In this document: piece after piece, positions 6,984 through 14,666 of the stretch
How the letters are laid out: every line of letters begins with the position of its first letter
Numbering within the stretch: position 1 is the first letter of the stretch
NCBI GenBank assembly: GCA_944391275.1
Contig: CALXSZ010000115.1
Span: forward strand, 1 to 23,975
From: an uncultured Syntrophomonadaceae bacterium
Lineage (GTDB): Bacteria; Bacillota; Syntrophomonadia; Syntrophomonadales; Syntrophomonadaceae
DNA: 23,975 nucleotides
Direction: 5' to 3'
Notes under the pieces: model-generated
What the model saw: the letters and a program-made list of their open reading frames with translations, nothing else
Told to the model about the DNA's origin: nothing
The model's database searches: none
Position numbers and translations under genes: made by a program

Positions 6984-7462
6984 GATTTCTACTTTTGTGT
7001 TTACTTATCGTAAGAGGGATGCCGGAACATGACAGTCCATATCGGGTTGTTCTTATGAGAAGCATTTATACGCTTATTTGCGGTAGGGACATTATGAAAT
7101 AACAGCCGCCAACAAATTGTAAGGCGTTCCGATGACTACGATACTTTCATCTATTTGTAGAAAGAATTCTTCAAAAAAACACGTATTGGTCGTTGTAGAG
7201 AATCTTCCTCTATTTTTTACGTAAAATTATAAAGAATCGAAGAGACGAATAGTTCTGAAGGGATAAAAACTTTCCATTTTCAAAGATTTTAATGCCTGCA
7301 ATTTGTATGTAATGAAAACACTTCGCGCCAAAAGAGAATTCTTTTGAATGCAGTTCATGGAGACGCCTTTTTCCTTGGCGCTCTTAGCGCTCATAGTAGG
7401 ATGAAGGAGACAGGGCGTAGGGGTTGAGTAAATTCATTTTCATTTTCAGACGAATCCGTCTA
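6984..7462. other. Intergenic region with a possible decayed minus-strand frame
   Basis: No intact gene is visible. On the minus strand, an open stretch of 44 codons (7226 to 7092) reads protein-like, including FFEEFFLQIDESIVVIGTPY and ending NLLAAVIS before TAA. A second protein-like piece, KVFIPSELFVSSILYNFT, precedes it in another frame near 7230-7290. The pieces could be the remains of one gene, but no family is recognised and chance is not excluded. Confidence 0.3.
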
Positions 7463-7491
7463 TTGACCCGACAAAAGACATATAGTATAAT
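7463..7491 (+). promoter_or_regulatory. Strong sigma-A promoter
   Basis: TTGACC (7463-7468) and TATAAT (7486-7491) are separated by exactly 17 bp, one of the best consensus matches in the window. Transcription would start near 7498 and reach a terminator at 7638, giving an RNA of about 140 bases. Confidence 0.85.
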
Positions 7492-7519
7492 AAAAACCGT
7501 AAGGAGAGGTTGTACAATT

Positions 7520-7663
7520 ATGGAATCAGACGACAGCGAAGACAGTTGCGTTCGATTATTACAATCACAGATCGAAATCGAATGTTGGGGTAAGGCATGC
7601 TTAACGTTTTTTGCAAAAAGCGTTAAGTGTGCTTTTTTGCGCTTAAAAAGAATTCAACGATGA
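7520..7663 (+). CDS. Possible 47-residue ORF overlapping a terminator
   Basis: An ATG ten bases after AAGGAGAGG opens a 47-codon frame starting MESDDSEDSCVRLLQSQIE, with an acidic start and a basic end (LRLKRIQR). The strong terminator at 7595-7638 lies within the last third of the frame, so most transcripts would lack the stop codon. Either the frame is a real small protein made from read-through transcripts, or the unit encodes a small RNA and the frame is accidental. No family is recognised. Confidence 0.35.
   Translation: MESDDSEDSCVRLLQSQIEIECWGKACLTFFAKSVKCAFLRLKRIQR
7595..7638 (+). terminator. Intrinsic terminator built on a 28-bp near-perfect palindrome
   Basis: CTTAACG (7600-7606) and CGTTAAG (7621-7627) bracket TTTTTTGCAAAAAG, making a 28-bp dyad broken only by one T-G pair position. 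Flanking GCAT and GTGC lengthen the stem, and six T follow at 7633-7638. Confidence 0.8.
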
Positions 7664-7670
7664 GATTTTT

Positions 7671-7691
7671 GTAGTAAAAAACGATTACTAC
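7671..7691. promoter_or_regulatory. Possible operator before the CorC-type gene
   Basis: A perfect inverted repeat, GTAGTAA (7671-7677) and TTACTAC (7685-7691), has a 7-base spacer, the layout of a dimer-binding site. It lies 43 bp upstream of a TATAAT (7734-7739) that precedes the 7806 gene. The binding protein is unknown. Confidence 0.35.
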
Positions 7692-7805
7692 CCTCGCGAT
7701 AGGGATATTCTATTCTTTTTTTGGCGATGATCTTATAATGTATTATTCCTATTACGAGTATTCATTCTTTACTTCTATTTGAACGATGTTTAGGAGGAAT
7801 GTTTT

Positions 7806-9152
7806 TTGCAAGACCCAGGTATATGGCAAATGATTTTACTGCAAGTCATTTTAATTTTTTTAAATGCCGTTTTTGCTTGTGCAGAAATTGCGGTTATTTC
7901 AACGAACGATGCAAGAATTGATCAATTGGCTTCCGAGGGAGAAAAACGGGCGATTCGTTTGGCTCGTTTGACCAAACAACCTGCACGCTTTTTGGCAACC
8001 ATTCAGGTAGCGATCACGCTTTCAGGATTTTTAGCCAGCGCATTCGCAGCAGACAATTTTTCAGATAAACTGGTCGCTTGGTTTATGCGTATAGGGGTTT
8101 CTCTGCCGGAAAAAGTGTTAGATACTTTAGCCGTTGTTTTCATTACCTTAATTCTATCTTATTTTACATTGGTTTTTGGCGAATTGGTCCCCAAACGACT
8201 GGCTATGAAAAAATCGGAACAATTGGCTTTGGCCATGTCCACGCTGATTACTTTTATTGCGAAGTTGTTTGCGCCTATTGTTTGGGGGTTGACGGCTTCA
8301 ACGAATGCGATTCTGCGAATCTTAGGAATCGACCCCAATGCGGAAGATGAAGAAGTTAGCGAAGAGGAAATCCGCATGATGGTGGACCGGGGCAACCAAA
8401 AAGGAGTCATTGATAATCAAGAACGCGAGTTTATTCAAAATGTCTTTGAATTTGACGATTTAACCGTGAATGAATTTGCGACCCACCGCACGGAAATGGT
8501 GATGGTTTGGTTGAATGATCCGTTGGAAGAATGGGAAAAAACCATCAATGAAAATCGCCATACGTTATATCCCGTTTGCGATAAAAGCGTTGATCATGTG
8601 GTGGGCGTACTGGATATCCGCACCTTTTTCCGCATACCGGATCGGACCAAAGAAAAGGTTTTGGAACAGGCTGTGCGGCCGGCGTACTTTGTTCCGGAAA
8701 GCGTAAAAGCGGACGTCCTATTTAAACAAATGAAAAGAAGCCGAATCTTCTTTGCGGTGGTGCTGGATGAATACGGGGGAACGTTTGGAATTGTCACCAT
8801 GAAGGACTTAATTGAGCAACTGGTAGGGGAAATGGATTTGGATGGCACGGAAATTCAACCGGAGCCGATTCAAGCGTTCGAAGACGGGACTTGGCGGATT
8901 CAGGGACTGGCTCGGCTGGATGATGTGGCAGAAGCCTTAGGCATATCGCTGCCGGAAGAAGACTATGAAACGTTTGGCGGGTATGTCTTTGGATTATACG
9001 GATCCATTCCGGAAGACGGCGATCAATTTAACTTGGAAACGGATGCGCTTCAAATTAACGTACTGAAAATTCAGGATCATAAATTAGAAGAAGCGATTGT
9101 TTCTGTGCGGAAGGATCCATCCGGAGAAGACACGGAAAAATCTGAAAAATAA
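7806..9152 (+). CDS. CNNM/CorC (hemolysin-family) membrane protein
   Basis: The 448-residue protein has the DUF21-CBS-CBS-CorC_HlyC architecture of the CNNM/CorC family, linked to Mg2+ or other cation export though often labelled hemolysin. Residues 1-190 form a DUF21 membrane domain with FACAEIAVISTNDARI and FGELVPKRLAMKKSE. The acidic linker EDEEVSEEEIRMMVDRG leads to a CBS pair at about residues 205-330, containing RTEMVMV and VVLDEYGGTFGIVT. The C-terminal CorC_HlyC domain follows, with an FGGYVFG-like core near residue 395. The start is TTG at 7806, eight bases after AGGAGG; no ATG gives a fuller domain. It is a single-gene unit with its own terminator. Transport substrate is inferred only from the family. 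Confidence 0.92.
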   Translation: MQDPGIWQMILLQVILIFLNAVFACAEIAVISTNDARIDQLASEGEKRAIRLARLTKQPARFLATIQVAITLSGFLASAFAADNFSDKLVAWFMRIGVSLPEKVLDTLAVVFITLILSYFTLVFGELVPKRLAMKKSEQLALAMSTLITFIAKLFAPIVWGLTASTNAILRILGIDPNAEDEEVSEEEIRMMVDRGNQKGVIDNQEREFIQNVFEFDDLTVNEFATHRTEMVMVWLNDPLEEWEKTINENRHTLYPVCDKSVDHVVGVLDIRTFFRIPDRTKEKVLEQAVRPAYFVPESVKADVLFKQMKRSRIFFAVVLDEYGGTFGIVTMKDLIEQLVGEMDLDGTEIQPEPIQAFEDGTWRIQGLARLDDVAEALGISLPEEDYETFGGYVFGLYGSIPEDGDQFNLETDALQINVLKIQDHKLEEAIVSVRKDPSGEDTEKSEK

Positions 9153-9158
9153 AAACGC

Positions 9159-9192
9159 AGAGCCTCTGGTCCGAGATCAGGGGCTCTTTTTG
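9159..9192 (+). terminator. Intrinsic terminator
   Basis: AGAGCCTCTG (9159-9168) pairs with CAGGGGCTCT (9178-9187), with one wobble pair, and is followed by a T-run. It lies seven bases after the CorC-type gene. Confidence 0.85.
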
Positions 9193-9350
9193 AAAATCAA
9201 CGAAATCTCCATTCCATCGTACGTACGGAAAAACCTCGTCTGTTGGATTAACGGAAAATGATTTAAAACCCAAAATGGGCTGGGACTTGATAGAAGAAAT
9301 TTCCCAAAAGTTCTAGGATAAAAAAAAGGGGAGATGAACAACTGAAGCGG

Positions 9351-9998
9351 ATGAAAAAGAGAAGAATCTGGAAGTTGGGAATGGGAATAGCGGGGTTTTT
9401 TCTTTTCTTTTATGGATTAAAATTTTTTCATATCTTCCCTACTTCTTTTTATACGAATGAGGATTTTGATATTCCCACTTATATCAGCGCGTGGGATCAG
9501 GATCAGGATGGGTACGACGATCAAACGGATATTCTGCTGAGCGCGCGAAGCTATCTGGATCAAAAACCCAAATATCAAAGCAAATACTATGCTGGAGGAT
9601 ACCCGGATGACGGCTACGGCGTTTGTACGGACGTCGTTGCGGCTGCATTTTTAGGAGCCGGTTACGATTTAAGAGAACGGGTTCATCAGGATATTTTAGC
9701 GCGACCGGAAGACTATTCCATCGAAATCGTTGATCCAAACATTGATTATCGACGGGTACGCAACTTGAATGTGTATTTTTCTGCTCATGCGATTTCCCTG
9801 ACGACCGATGTATCAGCCATTGCGGAATGGCAGGGAGGCGATATTGTCGTTTTTCCTGAACACATTGGAATCGTCTCCGATCGGAGAAACCGCAGAGGAA
9901 TCCCATTGGTTCTGCACCATGCGCATCCTTTCCAAGTTCATTACGAAGAGGACATTTTAGAACAGCGCGACGTTATCGCACATTACCGCTTTCATTGA
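9351..9998 (+). CDS. DUF1287 family protein, membrane-anchored
   Basis: The 215-residue product belongs to the DUF1287 family, of unknown function, with a fold related to NlpC/P60-like papain proteins. An N-terminal basic stretch and one hydrophobic helix (about residues 10-28) suggest a signal anchor and an extracytoplasmic protein. Next comes DQDQDGYDDQTDILLSAR, which has the D-x-D-x-DG spacing of a calcium-binding loop, then a GYGVCTDVV segment whose cysteine fits a catalytic position, and a GGDIVVFPEHIGIVSD stretch with a conserved histidine. I used the ATG at 9351, but an in-frame CTG at 9342 is better spaced (eight bases) from the GGGGAG ribosome binding site and may be the true start. 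Confidence 0.85.
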   Translation: MKKRRIWKLGMGIAGFFLFFYGLKFFHIFPTSFYTNEDFDIPTYISAWDQDQDGYDDQTDILLSARSYLDQKPKYQSKYYAGGYPDDGYGVCTDVVAAAFLGAGYDLRERVHQDILARPEDYSIEIVDPNIDYRRVRNLNVYFSAHAISLTTDVSAIAEWQGGDIVVFPEHIGIVSDRRNRRGIPLVLHHAHPFQVHYEEDILEQRDVIAHYRFH

Positions 9999-10111
9999 AC
10001 CGTTCTGTCCAGAAGCCATCCCAAAAACATTTTTTCTTTTCTAACGGATTTTTTATTTTGAAACGGTTTTCTATGGAGTTAAACATTTATCGGTCGTCTG
10101 TATATACGTCC

Positions 10112-10522
10112 TTAACGCATATAGAGGGGGAGCAAAAATGAAAACGCTGGAAGGTTGCGCAGAACGCCGAATAAGACGAGAAATCCCACGCTTCCCCACG
10201 TCAATATGCGAAATCCCAGACTATTTTGCTGAAGTCCAGTGGGAGAAAGAAACCAATGCGCGAATCCTGCGATAGCCCATACAACGGATAATATCGCTAA
10301 AGCCAGGTTTTGTTGGACGGCGTCGATGATTTTTCCTTGCAGCAAATCCAGACAGAAATGCGTGATTCCGCATCCCGGGCAAACCCATCCAGTAAGCCAA
10401 TGAAACATACAGGGAATCGTCCACCCAGTCAATTGGACCCATCCGGCATAAAGAAAACCGATTCCTACCACCAGAAAAATTTTTATTTTATCATGAAAAA
10501 TGAAAGAGATAAAATTCTGCAT
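10112..10522 (-). CDS. DUF2752 family membrane protein
   Basis: The 136-residue membrane protein carries the signature of DUF2752, the motif CPGCGITH at residues 48-55 following a W(L/V)TGW-type helix end. About three hydrophobic segments are visible. Function is unknown. The start ATG has only a weak ribosome binding site (TAAGG), but a good promoter lies about 70 bp upstream. On the opposite strand, a strong-looking ribosome binding site and ATG at 10138 lie over its end; that frame is read as accidental. Confidence 0.82.
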   Translation of the reverse strand: MQNFISFIFHDKIKIFLVVGIGFLYAGWVQLTGWTIPCMFHWLTGWVCPGCGITHFCLDLLQGKIIDAVQQNLALAILSVVWAIAGFAHWFLSPTGLQQNSLGFRILTWGSVGFLVLFGVLRNLPAFSFLLPLYMR

Positions 10523-10588
10523 GTTTTAACCTTAGAAAACCGATCCGTTTACGACCGATCCATACGCTACTTTTTCGAATTTTTAAAT

Positions 10589-10617
10589 AGTATAGCGGGG
10601 ATAGGGATACTCTGCAA
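10589..10617 (-). promoter_or_regulatory. Sigma-A promoter for the DUF2752 gene
   Basis: On the minus strand, TTGCAG (10617-10612) and TATACT (10594-10589) are exactly 17 bp apart. The 83-bp repeat array begins 44 bp upstream of the -35 box. Confidence 0.7.
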
Positions 10618-10660
10618 TTTAGGGATGGCTGTCATTTAATATGTCCTTACCGCAAATAAT

Positions 10661-10940
10661 CAAATCTTTAAAATTTTTGGAGCCTTTAAAAGCTTTAGAA
10701 TTTTTAATATTTTTTAGAATCCAACAAAGCTTTAGAGTTTTTTAAAATCTTCGAAATTTTTGGAGTCTTTAAAAGCTTTAGAATTTTTAACAGTCTTTAG
10801 AATCCAAAAAAGCTTTAGAATTTTTTGAAATCTTTAAAATTTTTGGAGCCTTTAAAAGCTTTAAAATTTTTAATATTCTTTAGAATCCAAAAAAGCTTTA
10901 GTAATTTTAAAATCTTTAAAAATCTTAGAAGCTTTGAAGC
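10661..10940. repeat. 83-bp AT-rich tandem repeat, about 3.3 units
   Basis: The marker TTTTTGGAG starts at 10674, 10757 and 10840, giving an exact 83-bp period, with partial units on both sides. AGCTTTAG-type motifs recur at 10691, 10728, 10774, 10811, 10857 and 10894, alternating 37 and 46 bp, so each unit is an internal dimer. The array lies in the intergenic gap between the DUF4234 and DUF2752 genes, both minus strand. The 81-codon frame running through its end (10825-11070) shows only low-complexity residues and is not called. Confidence 0.93.
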
Positions 10941-11047
10941 CCTAAAAATATTTAAAAGTCGAAGGATACGCAAAAACATCCGACCAATTCTGTACGTTTT
11001 TCCATCAAAAGTATTTTATCAGGAAAAGCCTTTTCTCAGAGAACGAT

Positions 11048-11500
11048 TCAGTTCTGAATCATTCGGTTAATTTCGTATTGCAGCAGCGCCCACGAGATAA
11101 TTGCAAGCCCCAAAATCGCCAGTACAAGGTATAAAATGCCGGTGTTGGACGAAGGATATCCCTGGGAATATTTCACTTGATCCACCCATTCGCCCTGTTT
11201 AAACAGCCAATACCAGCCATAAATTCCAAAGGTGATGATGTAAAATAGAACCACCATTCCGCCGGAAGTCGCTTTTTCATCCCCGGAAAGAATCTTTAAA
11301 TCCTCAGCCATTCGGAAAAGCCAGTACCAACCAAAAATCCCGCAAGTAATGATCGTCAGGACAATGTATAATCCAATGCTTGTGGGTACTAATTGGGGAT
11401 TACTGGGCGGTTGAGGGGAGCTTGACGAAGAATTTGAGGTTTTCTGGGATTGACTTTGCAGGTATTGATTATACTGCTCTTGAAATTGGTTATCGGTCAT
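11048..11500 (-). CDS. DUF4234 family membrane protein
   Basis: The 150-residue protein has a polar N-terminal tail of about 40 residues rich in Gln, Ser and Pro, followed by two copies of a membrane element, TCGIFGWYWLFRMAEDL and TFGIYGWYWLFKQGEW, the hallmark of DUF4234, and a final hydrophobic helix. Function is unknown. I chose the ATG at 11500, which follows GGAAGGAA by nine bases, over the longer frame from 11545. A perfect hairpin, GATTCAG-AA-CTGAATC, spans its stop codon. Its promoter is probably the extended -10 at 11743-11748. Confidence 0.8.
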   Translation of the reverse strand: MTDNQFQEQYNQYLQSQSQKTSNSSSSSPQPPSNPQLVPTSIGLYIVLTIITCGIFGWYWLFRMAEDLKILSGDEKATSGGMVVLFYIITFGIYGWYWLFKQGEWVDQVKYSQGYPSSNTGILYLVLAILGLAIISWALLQYEINRMIQN

Positions 11501-12118
11501 AATAAAAATTTCCTTCCATTCATTTTTGTTCACATGATCCAACATCCGCTAAAATTTTCTAGAATTTTTGTGCGTTTCATCCAGTAGTCCATCCGAATCT
11601 TTTTATTCAACCATGAAAGATCCCGGATAGATCATCGGTTTAATAAACCGTTTTACAAAAAATCGTTTCCCCCCCTCCACGCCTTTTATCCATCGGACGG
11701 ATTTCCTGTTTCTTTTATCCATCAATGAATCGGTTCTTTAAAATTATAGCATATTCTATAGAAAAGCGTCGAAAATGAATAAAAAAAAGCATTTTTTCAC
11801 TAGAAATTTTTTTTAATCACAGCACTAAAAAAGGTTTGAGAAGTGAAATCAAGAGAAAGTTGCTCAAAACGTAGGAACAATCGAGACGTTCAGTAGAAAT
11901 GAACAAGGGTTTTTTCATAGCGCCATGCAAAAAATTTCAGCGAATTCTTCGAAGAAATTTTTTCCAGTGACCAATTTACACGGGTTTTTTGGGTAAACAA
12001 TAAAAATTTTCATTGCCTGGAATAGATGTTTTCAACAGACAAGAAATAACGGTATTTTTTTTAAAAAAAAGGCAAGGCTAAAAAAAGACGATGAAAAGAA
12101 AAAGAATTAGGTGAAAAA
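11501..12118. other. Long intergenic region between DUF4234 gene and murA
   Basis: No gene is supported. The 600 bp are AT-rich with many A and T runs. Visible structures are CGGTTT-AAT-AAACCG (11636-11650), the minus-strand promoter at 11743-11748, and a hairpin AAAAAATTTC (11929-11938) with GAAATTTTTT (11954-11963) enclosing the palindrome TTCTTCGAAGAA (11944-11955). No clear sigma-A promoter for murA could be assigned. Confidence 0.5.
11743..11771 (-). promoter_or_regulatory. Extended -10 promoter for the DUF4234 gene
   Basis: On the minus strand, TGCTATAAT gives an extended -10 with a perfect TATAAT (11748-11743). A poor -35 (TCGACG-like) lies about 18 bp upstream. The leader to the chosen start would be about 240 bases long. 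Confidence 0.45.
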
Positions 12119-13369
12119 ATGGAAATGAAAATAAAAGGTCCAACAAAGCTCGTAGGCGAAACGCGAGTGGGAACTTCTAAAAATGCGGTTCTTCCTATAT
12201 TAGCGGCTTCTCTACTAACGGATGAACCGGTGACCATTCATCAGCTGCCCAAAATTATGGATGTAAAAGTCGTTTTGCAGCTGCTAAAAGAAATTGGAGC
12301 AGAAATTGAAACAGAAGAAAACGACGTTACCATTCGCGGGGAAATTTTTAATCTATATCCCTCCACCGAATGGGTACGGAAGATCCGCGGCTCTTTTTTA
12401 ATGCTGGGGCCGATTTTGGCGCGCAAAAAACGCGTACGTATTTCGCTCCCCGGAGGATGTTCCATCGGAAGCCGTCCGGTAGATTTACATTTGAAAGGGT
12501 TCCACTTGATGGGCGCGGATATTCGCTTCGTCGGCGGGGATGTGGTAGCGGAAGCCCCTAAACTGCGAGGAACGCGCATTTATTTGGATTTTCCCAGCGT
12601 AGGCGCAACCGAAAATATCATGATGGCGGCGGCGCTGGCAGAAGGAACCACCGTCATTGAAAATGCCGCTTTGGAGCCGGAAGTGGTTGATTTGGCGCAT
12701 TTCATTAATACGCTGGGCGGAAGAATCCGCGGGGCCGGAACCAGCCTGTTAAGAATCGAAGGCGTTGCCTCTTTACATGGAGGTCATTATACGCCCATTC
12801 CGGATCGAATTGAAGCCGGTTCTTTAATGGTCGCCATTGCCGCTACGAAAGGGGAAGGCGTCATTCATAACGTGATTCCCGGACACGTCAAAGCGGTGAG
12901 TGCGAAACTTCGGGAGAGCGGCGTCGAGATTGAAGAAGAAGCGGATCGGATTTTTATTCGCCGCAGCGCCCCCATTCAATCCATTTATGTCAAAACGCTT
13001 CCTTATCCTGGATTTCCAACGGATATGCAAGCGCAGATGATGGCGTACTTATGTGGATGTGAAAACAGCAGCATTATTAGTGAAACCGTTTTTGAAAACC
13101 GCTTTCTTCATGTTCCCGAACTGCTGCGGATGGGCGCGGATATCCGCATAGAAGGACGAACCGCAATTATTCGAGGACGTGGAGAGGGTTTAAGCGGCGC
13201 GGTCGTGAAAGCAACCGATCTGCGGGCCGGCGCGGCGCTTTTGATTGCCGGATTATGCGCCAATGGGATAACGACCATTGAGGACTGTGAACATATCGAC
13301 CGCGGCTACGAGAATTTTTCGGAAAAACTAAGCCGTTTAGGTGCTGAAATTGATAAATCTCCATCCTGA
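12119..13369 (+). CDS. murA: UDP-N-acetylglucosamine 1-carboxyvinyltransferase
   Basis: The 416-residue cytoplasmic enzyme transfers enolpyruvate from PEP to UDP-GlcNAc, the first committed step of peptidoglycan synthesis. The N-terminal GTSKNAVLPILAASLL carries the substrate-binding Lys-Asn (residues 21-22). The catalytic loop PGGCSIGSRPVDLHL contains the cysteine at residue 114 that is alkylated by fosfomycin, so the fosfomycin-resistant Asp form is not present. The TDMQAQ segment with the catalytic Asp is near residue 303, and the C-terminal DLRAGAALLIAGL is intact. The start follows a weak AGGTG site; a second ATG two codons later is possible. The gene stands alone and converges with the arg operon. 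Confidence 0.96.
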   Translation: MEMKIKGPTKLVGETRVGTSKNAVLPILAASLLTDEPVTIHQLPKIMDVKVVLQLLKEIGAEIETEENDVTIRGEIFNLYPSTEWVRKIRGSFLMLGPILARKKRVRISLPGGCSIGSRPVDLHLKGFHLMGADIRFVGGDVVAEAPKLRGTRIYLDFPSVGATENIMMAAALAEGTTVIENAALEPEVVDLAHFINTLGGRIRGAGTSLLRIEGVASLHGGHYTPIPDRIEAGSLMVAIAATKGEGVIHNVIPGHVKAVSAKLRESGVEIEEEADRIFIRRSAPIQSIYVKTLPYPGFPTDMQAQMMAYLCGCENSSIISETVFENRFLHVPELLRMGADIRIEGRTAIIRGRGEGLSGAVVKATDLRAGAALLIAGLCANGITTIEDCEHIDRGYENFSEKLSRLGAEIDKSPS

Positions 13370-13396
13370 CTATTTCATCGGGCGAAAGAGTTGAAA

Positions 13397-13426
13397 AAAA
13401 GCGTGTCTTCTATCAGACACGCTTTT
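13397..13426. terminator. Bidirectional terminator between murA and argG
   Basis: AAAAGCGTGTCT (13397-13408) pairs perfectly with AGACACGCTTTT (13415-13426) across a 6-base loop. It has T-rich tails on both strands (four T on the plus strand; seven on the minus strand) and serves both convergent units. Confidence 0.9.
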
Positions 13427-13437
13427 CGTGTAAAAGG

Positions 13438-14646
13438 CTATTTTTCCTGATTTTTATTGTTTACCATTGCCTGTACTTTAAGGGGTAACCCAAAAAGATT
13501 AATGAATCCTTCCGCATCCTTTTGTGTGTATACCTCATCTTCGCCAAAGGTTACCAATTCCTCGTCGTAGAGGGAATAAGGCGACTGAGCCGCTACCCCT
13601 TGGCAGTTGCCCTTGTACAGTTTGACCCGCGCCGTGCCGGTAACTGTTTTTTGGGTTTCATCAACAAACGCTGCCAATGCGCTGCGCAAGGGCGCGTACC
13701 AGTTGCCGTCATAAACCAGTTCGGCATACTGTAAGGCCACATGCTGTTTAAACTGTAAGGTACGGCGATCCAGCGTTAATTCTTCTAACGTATCATGCGC
13801 TTCATATAAAATCGTTCCGCCCGGCGTTTCGTATACGCCGCGGGATTTCATCCCGACCAAACGATTTTCCACCATGGAGACGATCCCGATTCCGTTTTCC
13901 CCGCCGAGACGGTTCAACTCTTCCATCAAAGCCAACGGACCCATTGAAACGCCGTTTACCGCTACCGGGATTCCCTGCGCAAATTCAATGTCCACCAGGA
14001 GTGGTTTATCCGGCGCCTTTTCCGGCGGAGTTGTCAATTTTAACAGAACGTCGTTTTTCGCCACGTTCCATGGATTTTCCAAATCGCCGCCCTCATGAGA
14101 TAGATGCCACAAGTTACGATCCTCGCTGTATATTTTTTCTTTGCTGGCCGTTACCGGAATATTTCGCGCAGCGGCGTATTCCAGCGCGTCTTCACGGGAA
14201 CGAATATCCCATTCGCGCCAAGGCGCAATGACCTTCATCTCCGGCGCAAAAGCCTTGACGGTCAGTTCAAAACGCACTTGATCGTTTCCTTTGCCGGTGG
14301 CCCCGTGCGCAATATATTTCGCGCCTTCTTTACGGGCGATTTCCACCATTTTTTTCGCAATTAACGGACGCGCAAAAGACGTTCCTAAGAGATATTTTTT
14401 TTCATAAACCGCGCCAGCCTTCATGGTGGGAAAAATAAAATCGGTAATAAATTCTTCACGGAGATCCTCAATGTAAATTTTGGAAGCACCCGACCGGATC
14501 GCTTTTTCCCGCAAGGGCTCCAATTCTTCACCCTGCCCAACGTCCGCGCAGAAGGCGATGACGTCCAAATCGTAATTTTCTTTTAACCAGGGAATAATGA
14601 TGGAGGTATCCAACCCTCCGGAATAAGCGAGAACAACTTTATCCAT
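13438..14646 (-). CDS. argG: Argininosuccinate synthase
   Basis: This enzyme joins citrulline and aspartate with ATP to argininosuccinate. The 402-residue product has the N-terminal ATP-binding AYSGGLDTS at residues 7-15, the ADVGQGEE segment, GATGKGNDQVRFE with conserved citrulline/aspartate contacts, and the SHEGGDLENPW stretch, all typical of class I ArgG. I chose the ATG at 14646, which places MDKVVLAYSGG at the usual position six bases after AAGGATGG; the ATG at 14655 overlaps that ribosome binding site. It is the last gene of the operon, 20 bp after argF, and ends at the shared terminator. argH, which would finish arginine synthesis, is not in the window. Confidence 0.96.
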   Translation of the reverse strand: MDKVVLAYSGGLDTSIIIPWLKENYDLDVIAFCADVGQGEELEPLREKAIRSGASKIYIEDLREEFITDFIFPTMKAGAVYEKKYLLGTSFARPLIAKKMVEIARKEGAKYIAHGATGKGNDQVRFELTVKAFAPEMKVIAPWREWDIRSREDALEYAAARNIPVTASKEKIYSEDRNLWHLSHEGGDLENPWNVAKNDVLLKLTTPPEKAPDKPLLVDIEFAQGIPVAVNGVSMGPLALMEELNRLGGENGIGIVSMVENRLVGMKSRGVYETPGGTILYEAHDTLEELTLDRRTLQFKQHVALQYAELVYDGNWYAPLRSALAAFVDETQKTVTGTARVKLYKGNCQGVAAQSPYSLYDEELVTFGEDEVYTQKDAEGFINLFGLPLKVQAMVNNKNQEK

Positions 14647-14666
14647 ATTTTCCATCCTTTCTTTAT

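Noticed and set aside
10138..10275. Plus-strand ORF with a strong GAGGGGGAG ribosome binding site
   Set aside because: It lies antisense to the end of the DUF2752 gene, which has a family signature and a promoter; the 45-residue product resembles nothing and the apparent site is the complement of the DUF2752 C-terminal codons.
10825..11070. 81-codon plus-strand frame
   Set aside because: It runs through the 83-bp AT-rich repeat and gives a low-complexity Phe/Lys/Leu product without a ribosome binding site.
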